Origin: Poriferisodalis multihospitum
GTDB taxonomy: Bacteria > Actinomycetota > Acidimicrobiia > Acidimicrobiales > Poriferisodalaceae
Direction of reading: 5' to 3'
Assembly: GCA_028278755.1 (NCBI GenBank)
Contig: JAPYOI010000306.1
Coordinates: forward strand, 1-5,533
DNA length: 5,533 nt
Shown here: in pieces, positions 1 to 5,533 of the stretch
How the letters are laid out: each line of letters begins with the position of its first letter
How positions within the stretch are numbered: the first letter of the stretch is position 1
The notes under the pieces: generated by a model
What the model was told of the DNA's origin: nothing
What the model saw: only the letters and a program-made list of their open reading frames with translations
Databases searched by the model: none
Program-made: the position numbers and the translations under genes

Positions 1-948
1 CAGCACACCGGCTGAGATCAGCGCGTTGCGGCGTGCTGCAAGCCCCTCACCGTCGAAGTTCGCGGCCCCGAGCGTCGTCGGGTCAGTGGGATCGTCGACG
101 AGGTGGAGCCGCTCGTCGGCAATCTGCTCGCCGACACGATCAGCGAACGGCGAGCGACCCTTGAGCACGCTGTCAGCGGCGAGCACGCTCGCCACTACCC
201 CGATGAACGCTGCAGCGACCGGGGGGGCCAGCACGACGGTGACACGTTCGCTCGGCGGCTTCGTCGCGCCGAGCTGACCGGTGGCCTGCGATGTCGACTC
301 TGTGACCACACGGTCGATGTCAAGCTCATCGGGCCGCCATGCGGCGTCGCCGGCGTAGCCGATTTGCGTTTCGTCGCCATCGGTGGCCAGCGGTTGAGCA
401 CCGACCGAGCAGCTCCCGTGCTCGGACTGCACGCAGATGCCGGTGCTCGACGCGAGCGCCGACTGGGACCACCCGTCGCTCCAGGCCGCGACGCGTACGC
501 CCGAGATGCGGGGATCCGCTGCCAGGCAACGGCGTTCGAGGTCGATGGCCACCGCGATCTTGTCGGCATCGGACACGCCGAGCACTGCCGGGTCGCTGAG
601 ATCCAAGCCCGGCGGAGCCACGTCGTCGGGTTCGGCAAGTCCCTGGTGGGGATCAGGCTCGCCGAATCTCATGTTGCTCCGAGCGGCGGCGAGCGTGTCG
701 GCTACGACGTCGGCGTCCAGCGAGCCGGCCGATGCGAAGCCTTGGCGGCCGTCTTCAACCACGCGCACGCCGATGGCCGCGCTGTGGCCAGAGCGCAGCG
801 ACTCGACATCCCCGTTGTACGCGCGCACCGTGGTTGAGCGCCCCGTCGATACGCAGACCTCGATCTGCTCGGTCCGCTGGGCCTGCTCGCACACCTGCTG
901 CGCGAGCTGGGCCAATTCGTCAGTGTCGTACTGGCGCCGTCCGTTCAC
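1..948 (-). CDS. pmbA: TldE/PmbA subunit of the TldD-TldE protease (C-terminus cut by the window edge)
   Basis: The 316 residues visible have no internal stop and match the PmbA/TldE family. An alpha/beta N-terminal domain (about 10-95) contains the GVRVVEDGRQGFAS stretch, which is shared with TldD-type folds. The later part (about 235-316) carries the family pattern LAPPVAAAFIG, then KGRSPFADRVGEQIAD, LVDDPTDPTTLG and the hallmark NFDGEG at 297-302. No HExxxH motif is present in the visible part, as expected for the non-catalytic partner that pairs with zinc-binding TldD in the cytoplasm. The family is usually about 430-450 residues, so roughly the last quarter lies outside the window. The start is GTG at 948: an in-frame TGA at 957-955 rules out a longer reading, and a GGGGTG stretch sits 9 bases upstream as a weak ribosome binding site. 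The gene follows tldD after 44 bases and is very probably in the same operon. Confidence 0.93.
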   Translation of the reverse strand, partial: MNGRRQYDTDELAQLAQQVCEQAQRTEQIEVCVSTGRSTTVRAYNGDVESLRSGHSAAIGVRVVEDGRQGFASAGSLDADVVADTLAAARSNMRFGEPDPHQGLAEPDDVAPPGLDLSDPAVLGVSDADKIAVAIDLERRCLAADPRISGVRVAAWSDGWSQSALASSTGICVQSEHGSCSVGAQPLATDGDETQIGYAGDAAWRPDELDIDRVVTESTSQATGQLGATKPPSERVTVVLAPPVAAAFIGVVASVLAADSVLKGRSPFADRVGEQIADERLHLVDDPTDPTTLGAANFDGEGLAARRNALISAGVL

Positions 949-951
949 GCG

Positions 952-999
952 AGATCACACCCCGCCGCTCACGCGCAGCCACACCCCGCCGCTCACGCG
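952..999. repeat. 24-base tandem repeat at the tldD/tldE junction
   Basis: Two 24-base units (minus strand, 999-976 and 975-952) share their first 20 bases exactly and differ only in the last four. On the minus strand each begins CGCGTGAGCGGCGGGGTGTG. A third, degenerate unit begins at 951 with CGCGTGAACGG, and its GTG is the tldE start. The first unit contains the tldD stop (TGA, 995-993) overlapped by a GTG (996-994). The repeat therefore spans the end of tldD, the whole spacer and the beginning of tldE. Each unit holds a G-rich stretch followed by a CGCGTG start-like box, so a ribosome-binding-site/start module has been copied. The count of three boxes at 24-base spacing is seen directly; tandem duplication as the cause is inferred. 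Confidence 0.9.
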
Positions 1000-2438
1000 G
1001 CGGTTCCTCCGACCGTGAGTGCCCGTACGCGCAGCGTGGGCTGGCCGTCGCCGACGGGCACGCCTTGGCCATCTTTGCCGCACGTGCCAGGACTCCCCAT
1101 GGCGAAGTCATTCCCGAGGGCGTCGATGTCGAGCAGCACTTGGGGACCGTTGCCGATCAGGTTTCCCTCCCGGAGCGGTTCAGTTATCACGCCGTCCTCG
1201 ATGAGGTACGACTCGGTCATGCCGAACACGAAGTCGCCGGTGGCGGTGTTGACCTGACCGCCGCCGAGATGCGCCACATACACACCCCACGGCGTGTCAG
1301 CGATGATGTCGGCCGGGTCGATGTCGCCGTTGGTGACGAACGTGTTGGTCATCCGGACCATTGGCAGATGCGTGTAGCTCTGACGCCGACCATTGCCCGA
1401 CGGCACCCGACCGTCATCTCGACTGCGCAGCCAATCCCACATGTAGTCGGTGAGGACCCCGTCGCTGATCAGCTCGTTGCGCTGAGTGGGGTGGCCTTCG
1501 TCGTCGATGGCCAGCGCACCCCACTCAGGCCCCATCGTGCCGTCATCGACCAGCGTCACCCCGTTGGCCGCCACCTGCGAGCCAACCCGGCCGGCGAACA
1601 CTGACGCACCCTTGCGCACCAGATCAGCCTCAAGCCCATGCCCGCATGCCTCATGGAACAGGACTCCGCCCCCGCCGCGGGCGATCACCACAGGCACCTC
1701 GCCGCTCGGCGCAGGACGGGCCGCGAGCTTCGTGACGGCGCGCTGCGCGGCACGCTCGGCGAGCTCAGCAGGGTCGTGGTCGTCGAACAGCTCCCAGCCC
1801 ACCGTGTACCCGACGGTCTCGCGGCCGGTCTGCAAGCCGCCGTCGCCGCTCGCGACGCATCCCACCGAAAACAGCGTCCGCACCTGGTCATCGGCCGCGC
1901 AGACACCATGCGTGTTGGCCACCATGATCCGGCGGCGACTCTCGCCATAGCGGGCAGTCACCTGGGTGATGGCCTTGTGGGTGGACCGGGCGGCATCATC
2001 TGCGGCACGCAGCAGCGCCACCTTGCGTTCGGCGCCGATGGATGCTGGCAGCACAGCGACCCGTGGCTCAGCGAGAGCGATCGCCCCGAGCGACGTCATG
2101 TCCACCGTGCCGCCCTGCGACTGACGTGTCGCCACCGCGGCAGCGGTACGAGCGGCATCTGCCAAACCGTGAGCGCTCAAGTCCGACGTGTGCGCGTAGC
2201 CCGTGACTTCACCTGCAGTGACCCGGATGCCCACACCGCGGTCGCGGCCCGAGTTCATCTCCTCCACCCGGCCTTCGTCAAAGACCACGCTGGCCGATTC
2301 CCGGTCCTCGGCGAACAGCTCTGCCCACTCGCCGCCCGTGTCCAGTGCCACCCGCAAGGTCGCATCGACGACATCGAAGTCAACGAGCGGCTCTGCTGTG
2401 ATCTCTGCTACGGCCGTCGTGTCGGATGTGCGTGTCAT
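993..2438 (-). CDS. tldD: TldD, zinc metalloprotease subunit of the TldD-TldE complex
   Basis: This is a complete TldD homologue of 481 residues, the usual length for the family. The zinc-protease motif HEACGH is at 262-267 (two His ligands plus the catalytic Glu263), inside FHEACGHGLEAD. A cysteine in GTCGKDGQGVPVG (Cys453) matches the third metal ligand known for TldD. Other family signatures are IDDEGHPTQRNELISDGVLTDYM (308-333), TNTFV (364-368), GVYVAHLGGGQVNTATGDF (385-403) and the terminal LTVGGT. With TldE it forms a cytoplasmic protease that removes leader peptides from RiPPs such as microcin B17 and degrades CcdA in Escherichia coli; the substrate here is unknown. The ATG at 2438 places HExxxH where it lies in other TldD proteins. 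A second in-frame ATG at 2483 would add 15 residues (MQNVSAPNSEILGSF) with no better ribosome binding site. The frame stays open far upstream, but that part is antisense to the next gene and does not look like TldD. Confidence 0.95.
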   Translation of the reverse strand: MTRTSDTTAVAEITAEPLVDFDVVDATLRVALDTGGEWAELFAEDRESASVVFDEGRVEEMNSGRDRGVGIRVTAGEVTGYAHTSDLSAHGLADAARTAAAVATRQSQGGTVDMTSLGAIALAEPRVAVLPASIGAERKVALLRAADDAARSTHKAITQVTARYGESRRRIMVANTHGVCAADDQVRTLFSVGCVASGDGGLQTGRETVGYTVGWELFDDHDPAELAERAAQRAVTKLAARPAPSGEVPVVIARGGGGVLFHEACGHGLEADLVRKGASVFAGRVGSQVAANGVTLVDDGTMGPEWGALAIDDEGHPTQRNELISDGVLTDYMWDWLRSRDDGRVPSGNGRRQSYTHLPMVRMTNTFVTNGDIDPADIIADTPWGVYVAHLGGGQVNTATGDFVFGMTESYLIEDGVITEPLREGNLIGNGPQVLLDIDALGNDFAMGSPGTCGKDGQGVPVGDGQPTLRVRALTVGGTAA

Positions 2439-2529
2439 GAAGCTGCCAAGAATCTCAGAATTCGGCGCGGAGACGTTTTGCATCCGCGGCACGACCGTAT
2501 GTGGGTCGCGCCGTCGCCACACTATTGTG

Positions 2530-2551
2530 CGAAGCCACGTGAAACGCTTCG
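2530..2551. repeat. Small inverted repeat in the divergent intergenic region (possible operator)
   Basis: CGAAGC (2530-2535) and GCTTCG (2546-2551) are perfect 6-base inverted arms around a 10-base spacer. The spacer begins with the palindrome CACGTG (2536-2541). Just to the left, CACACTATTGTG (2518-2529) is an imperfect dyad. Paired half-sites between divergent genes are a typical place for a repressor or activator site, but arms of this length also arise by chance in GC-rich DNA. No T-run follows, so a terminator is unlikely. Confidence 0.25.
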
Positions 2552-2633
2552 GAACCGATGTGCGTCGCCGTACCCCCAAGGGCGACGCGCTGGGCGAGCG
2601 CTGCGGAGGGCAGCCTGAGCGTGACTCCCGCTT

Positions 2634-2639
2634 GGCAGG
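2634..2639 (+). promoter_or_regulatory. Weak ribosome binding site of the UPF0104 gene
   Basis: GGCAGG lies 9 bases before the ATG at 2649. An in-frame TGA at 2622-2624 excludes a longer protein, and no other canonical start codon lies between that stop and 2649, so this site supports the chosen start. A stronger-looking GGAGGG at 2605-2610 precedes a GTG at 2621, but that GTG is in a different frame that encodes nothing recognisable. Confidence 0.4.
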
Positions 2640-2648
2640 CTGACGGCG

Positions 2649-3668
2649 ATGCGCGGCGCCACAGCACCAGTTCCGCCATCGCAGCGGCGGGCGCGCATCC
2701 CGCACGGCCTCGTCACGGCGTTGCGCGTTGGCGCGAGCGCAGGTCTCTTGGCCCTGCTCATCATCATCAGCCGCGATGAACTGTCGGCGCTCGACGTCGG
2801 ATCCAAGAGCGCTGCAGCTGCGTGGCTGACTGGTGCCGCCCTCGTCATCGCGGCAGCGTTCGTCATGGCCGCAGTGCGCTGGTGGCAGGTGGCCGACACG
2901 CTCGACGTCCGGGTGTCGGGGCGCTCGACGCTGTCCATCTATCTCGCCGCGCTGTTCGTCGGGAACTTCCTGCCCACCACCATCGGGGGCGACGTGCTGC
3001 GCGTCAACCGGCTGGCTCGCATCTGCGGCAGCCAGGCCAACGCCTTCGCCACGGTCATCATCGAACGCCTGACGGGCTGGGTCGTCCTGCCACTGCTCAC
3101 CTTGGCGGCGCTGATCTCGCAGCCGAGCCTGCTGAGTCACTCCGGAGGCCAGATCGCCGGCGGGCTCGCGCTGGGGACGCTGGTGGTGCTCGCACTCATC
3201 GTCTGGGTGGCAGAACATCCCCGCGGACTTGGCCGGCTTGCGGGCGGTACCCGCATCAGGGAAGCGCTCGGCGCGGTGCACACGGGTCTGAGCGTGTTCC
3301 GGCGACATCCGGGGGCCGCCGGCCGATTGCTCACAGTCGGATTGGCGTATCAATTCCTGCTCGTAGTAGCGACGGCTTTGGCGGGGGCCGCAATCGGTGT
3401 GAATCCAGGTCTTCGAGCTTGGTTGGCCTTCGCGCCCATGGTGTTGATCGTTCAGAATCTGAGTGCCATCGGCGGTCTCGGAGTGCGTGAGGGGGCGCTC
3501 GTGCTGTTCCTCGATGCCCATGGTGTCAATGAGGGCGAAGCCGTGCTGCTGGGCCTTTTGGTATATGCGCTGACGCTGCTGGTGAGCCTGACCGGAGCCC
3601 CAGCGCTGGCGCTCGGCGGCCGTCGTAACCGCAGCAAGGTGCCCGCCGAAGTGCCCGCCGGAAGCTGA
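2649..3668 (+). CDS. UPF0104 / lysylphosphatidylglycerol synthase transmembrane-domain family membrane protein
   Basis: The 339-residue protein is mostly hydrophobic, with about seven or eight likely membrane segments (near 22-41, 58-77, 95-112, 142-158, 168-188, 226-250, 258-290 and 297-325). The family signatures are clear: LFVGNFLPTTIGGDVLRVNRL (102-122) and GGLGVREGALVLF (275-287), together with the IIERLTG stretch (137-143). This is the membrane part found alone in YbhN- and AglD-like proteins and fused to an aminoacyl-transfer domain in MprF. No such C-terminal catalytic domain is present: the protein ends shortly after its last membrane segment with a basic tail (GGRRNRSK). Members are thought to handle or flip lipid-linked compounds in the cytoplasmic membrane, but the substrate cannot be read from sequence. 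It sits 17 bases before dxs in the same direction, so co-transcription is likely. The ATG at 2649 is the only canonical start between the in-frame upstream stop and the first membrane segment. Confidence 0.88.
   Translation: MRGATAPVPPSQRRARIPHGLVTALRVGASAGLLALLIIISRDELSALDVGSKSAAAAWLTGAALVIAAAFVMAAVRWWQVADTLDVRVSGRSTLSIYLAALFVGNFLPTTIGGDVLRVNRLARICGSQANAFATVIIERLTGWVVLPLLTLAALISQPSLLSHSGGQIAGGLALGTLVVLALIVWVAEHPRGLGRLAGGTRIREALGAVHTGLSVFRRHPGAAGRLLTVGLAYQFLLVVATALAGAAIGVNPGLRAWLAFAPMVLIVQNLSAIGGLGVREGALVLFLDAHGVNEGEAVLLGLLVYALTLLVSLTGAPALALGGRRNRSKVPAEVPAGS
3639..3662 (+). repeat. 12-base tandem duplication at the 3' end of the UPF0104 gene
   Basis: GTGCCCGCCGAA (3639-3650) is followed directly by GTGCCCGCCGGA (3651-3662), 11 of 12 bases identical. 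It encodes VPAE then VPAG in the final residues of the membrane protein, just before the stop at 3666-3668. It keeps the frame and lengthens only the hydrophilic tail. It is probably a small slippage event with no functional consequence. Confidence 0.75.
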
Positions 3669-3685
3669 GTACCCTTGGGCCGCGA

Positions 3686-5533
3686 ATGCACCTCGCCAAG
3701 CTCACCAGCCCGGCTGACCTGCGAGCACTCAGCCCATCTCAGCTCGATGAGCTTTGCGCGGAGATCAGGGACTTCGTGGTGCAGGCTGTCTCGCAGACCG
3801 GCGGACATCTCGGTTCGAACCTCGGCGCAGTCGAGCTCAGCGTTGCGCTGCACCGGGTGTTCGAATCGCCACGCGACGTCATCATCTGGGACACCGGCCA
3901 CCAGGCCTACGTGCACAAGCTCATCACCGGTCGGAGGGATGGCTTCGAGAAACTGCGCCAGCGGCATGGCCTGTCGGGGTACCCGAGCACATCCGAGTCG
4001 CCCCATGACGTCGTCGAGAACAGCCACGCTTCCACCTCGCTGAGCTGGGCATCTGGGCTCGCCGCCGGATTCCAGCTCACCGGTCACGAGCACCGACGAG
4101 TCGTCGCAGTCATCGGCGACGGCTCCATGACCGGCGGGATGGCCTTCGAGGCACTGAACAACCTCGGCCATTACGCCCAGCGGGCATTGATCGTGCTCAA
4201 CGACAACGGTCGCTCCTACGCCCCGACCGTCAGCCGGCTGTCCACAGTGATGTCGCGATTGAGACAGTCGCCCCACTACGTGCAGGGCCGCCGAGCGGTG
4301 GATCACCTGCTCGAGCGTGTGCCGCTGGGCGACGGCGTGCGCCGGAGCCTGGACAGCGCTGCGGCCGCGATGCGCGAAATGTGGGAGCCGCCGGCGTTCT
4401 TCGAGACGCTCGGCGTGCGCTATGTCGGCCCGGTCGACGGGCACGACATCTCGGCCATGGAATCGGCATTCCGCGACGCTGCCGCCTACGCCGGCGGTCC
4501 CATTGTCGTTCATGTCGTGACGCAGAAGGGGCGCGGCTACGCCCCTGCCGAGCACGACACCGAGAAACACCTGCACGACATCGGCCTCTTCGACCCTGCC
4601 ACGGGCAGTGCCCCAGCGCTCAGCACTGACAAGCCGTTACTGGCTCCGACGGTGCCCGATGAACCGGCACGCCAAGCTCAGCAGACCGTGCCTCAGGAGC
4701 GCGACTACACGGCCGTTTTCACCGAGACGCTCATCGCGGCAGCACGACGCGACCGCGACATCGTCGCGATTACGGCCGCCATGCCCGGCTCCACCGGGTT
4801 GCTGCCCTTCCAGCGAGAGTTTCCCGATCGTTTCTATGACGTGGGCATCGCCGAGCAGCATGCACTCACATCGGCTGCCGGCATGGCACGCGCCGGTCTC
4901 CGACCGGTCGTGGCGGTGTACTCGACATTCCTGGCACGGGCCTTCGATCAGGCGCTCTATGACATCGGCCTGCACCGCCTGCCGGTCATCCTGTGCGTGG
5001 ACCGCGCCGGCATCACCGGCCCCGACGGCGCATCCCACCACGGCCTGTACGACATTGCCATGTTCACGCGCGTCCCCGGCATGACCCTGTTCGCCCCATC
5101 GGGACCCGACGAGCTGCCGGCAGCGTTCGCCCAAGCCCTCGAGATCACCGACGGCCCCGTAGCAATCCGATGGCCCCGCGGCAAAGGCCCAGTAAGCGGG
5201 ACGGTCCAGCAACCAGATGCCGTGACGAGCGACATACGCGCGCAGGCCCGCCAACACCGTTCAGGCCCAGACGCCTGCATCCTGGCCGCCGGCCAGACGT
5301 TCGGCGCAGCGATCGAAGCCGCCGAATTGCTGAGTGCCGAAGGCGTAGAAGTCTCGCTGTGGGACCCACGGATCCTCAAGCCGCTCGACCGCGCCATGCT
5401 GCTGGACGCCGCGGCGCACCCGCTGGTGGTGACCGCAGAGGACGGTGTGCGCGTGGGCGGCTTCGGCAGCCTCGTCAACGACGCCCTCCAACAGCTCGAC
5501 ACCCCGACCATCCCACGCATCACCCAACTAGGC
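3686..5533 (+). CDS. dxs: 1-deoxy-D-xylulose-5-phosphate synthase (C-terminus cut by the window edge)
   Basis: Dxs condenses pyruvate and glyceraldehyde 3-phosphate to DXP using thiamine diphosphate (TPP), the first step of the MEP isoprenoid pathway, and also feeds thiamine and pyridoxal synthesis. The 616 visible residues are open throughout. In order they show GGHLGSNLG (39-47, conserved His41), WDTGHQAYVHK (69-78), the TPP/Mg motif from GDG at 144-146 through NN (158-159) to LNDNGRSYAP (171-180), and YVGPVDGHD (246-254). HVVTQKGRGYAP (276-287) and LHDIGLFDP (296-304, His297) follow. The second half has DVGIAEQHA (385-393, catalytic Glu390), VYSTFLARAFDQ (411-422), DRAGITGPDGASHHG (439-453 region, with Asp447 and His451) and IRWPRG (494-499). 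The last domain is transketolase-C-like. By comparison with the roughly 620-640-residue family, about 20-40 residues are missing. The start ATG at 3686 gives an N-terminus (KLTSPADLRALS) that aligns with mycobacterial Dxs. No clear ribosome binding site is visible, so translation may be coupled to the gene 17 bases upstream. The linker at about 306-340 is longer than I recall for other Dxs proteins. Confidence 0.97.
   Translation, partial: MHLAKLTSPADLRALSPSQLDELCAEIRDFVVQAVSQTGGHLGSNLGAVELSVALHRVFESPRDVIIWDTGHQAYVHKLITGRRDGFEKLRQRHGLSGYPSTSESPHDVVENSHASTSLSWASGLAAGFQLTGHEHRRVVAVIGDGSMTGGMAFEALNNLGHYAQRALIVLNDNGRSYAPTVSRLSTVMSRLRQSPHYVQGRRAVDHLLERVPLGDGVRRSLDSAAAAMREMWEPPAFFETLGVRYVGPVDGHDISAMESAFRDAAAYAGGPIVVHVVTQKGRGYAPAEHDTEKHLHDIGLFDPATGSAPALSTDKPLLAPTVPDEPARQAQQTVPQERDYTAVFTETLIAAARRDRDIVAITAAMPGSTGLLPFQREFPDRFYDVGIAEQHALTSAAGMARAGLRPVVAVYSTFLARAFDQALYDIGLHRLPVILCVDRAGITGPDGASHHGLYDIAMFTRVPGMTLFAPSGPDELPAAFAQALEITDGPVAIRWPRGKGPVSGTVQQPDAVTSDIRAQARQHRSGPDACILAAGQTFGAAIEAAELLSAEGVEVSLWDPRILKPLDRAMLLDAAAHPLVVTAEDGVRVGGFGSLVNDALQQLDTPTIPRITQLG

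Larger units (their letters stand above)
2439..2648. promoter_or_regulatory. Divergent intergenic region between tldD and the UPF0104 gene
   Basis: These 210 bases separate two divergent gene pairs and should contain both promoters. The part nearest tldD (about 2440-2490) is noticeably richer in A and T than the coding DNA, with stretches such as AATCTCAGAATTC and ACGTTTTGC, which fits a promoter area. I could not find a convincing -35/-10 pair on either strand. A TANNNT-type hexamer (TACGGT, minus strand, 2499-2494) is the best -10 candidate for tldD, without a matching -35. An inverted repeat lies near the middle and is listed separately. No rho-independent terminator or known riboswitch pattern is visible. 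Confidence 0.5.

Noticed and set aside
103..837. A 244-codon plus-strand open frame at the left end
   Set aside because: It is antisense to the TldE coding sequence, which carries clear family motifs. The plus-strand translation is Arg-, Gly- and His-rich and unrecognisable.
2494..2499. TACGGT (minus strand) as the tldD -10 element
   Set aside because: There is no matching -35 hexamer at a normal distance, and such hexamers are frequent by chance. It is kept only as a remark in the intergenic entry.
2587..2601. GCGCT-GGGCG-AGCGC hairpin considered as a terminator or regulatory stem
   Set aside because: A five-base GC stem without a T-run, upstream of a gene on the same strand, is expected by chance at this base composition.
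2455..2679. A 74-codon minus-strand ORF ending 16 bases before the tldD start, considered as a small leader or RiPP precursor gene
   Set aside because: It overlaps the 5' end of the UPF0104 gene, has no clear ribosome binding site, and lacks any core- or leader-peptide character. There is no Cys/Ser/Thr-rich tail.
2558..2779. A 73-codon plus-strand ORF overlapping the start of the UPF0104 gene
   Set aside because: More than half of it overlaps a well-supported gene in another frame, and its composition is that of a shadow frame.
993..3521. An 842-codon minus-strand open frame that includes tldD and extends across the UPF0104 gene
   Set aside because: Only the part from 2438 down matches TldD. 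The 361 upstream codons are rich in Arg, Gln, Asp and Glu, match no family I know, and are antisense to a clear membrane-protein gene. This is a typical spurious extension in GC-rich DNA.
3452..4576. A 374-codon minus-strand open frame opposite dxs
   Set aside because: It lies antisense to highly conserved Dxs motifs and shows no recognisable domain. It is best explained by the codon bias of dxs.

Overview
This is a GC-rich bacterial window, roughly two thirds G+C by eye, that looks chromosomal and conserved rather than mobile. The Dxs protein carries motifs I recall from mycobacterial Dxs, such as DNGRSYAPT, TGSDGASH-like TGPDGASH and HVVT.KG.GY. GTG is used as a start codon. Together these suggest an actinobacterium, possibly outside the best-known genera, but I cannot place it further from sequence alone.

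Four genes form two divergent pairs around a 210-base intergenic region (2439-2648). On the minus strand, tldD (2438 to 993) is followed by tldE/pmbA, which starts with GTG at 948 and runs off the left edge of the window. These encode the two subunits of the TldD/TldE (PmbA) metalloprotease. On the plus strand, an integral membrane protein of the UPF0104 / lysylphosphatidylglycerol synthase transmembrane-domain family (2649-3668) is followed 17 bases later by dxs (3686 to the right edge). Dxs is the first enzyme of the MEP isoprenoid pathway, and an estimated 20-40 C-terminal residues are missing.

The TldD/TldE pair acts on peptides: in other bacteria it matures microcin B17-type RiPPs and degrades CcdA. 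No RiPP precursor or modification gene is visible here. The membrane protein and dxs are close enough to be co-transcribed. A link between polyprenyl supply and a lipid-flippase-like membrane protein is plausible but inferred.

The most unusual structure is a tandem 24-base repeat at the tldD-tldE junction. It appears to have duplicated an overlapping stop/start module and moved the tldE start 48 bases downstream of its likely ancestral position. Otherwise the window is ordinary core-genome sequence. I saw no tRNA, rRNA, CRISPR array, insertion sequence or convincing terminator.
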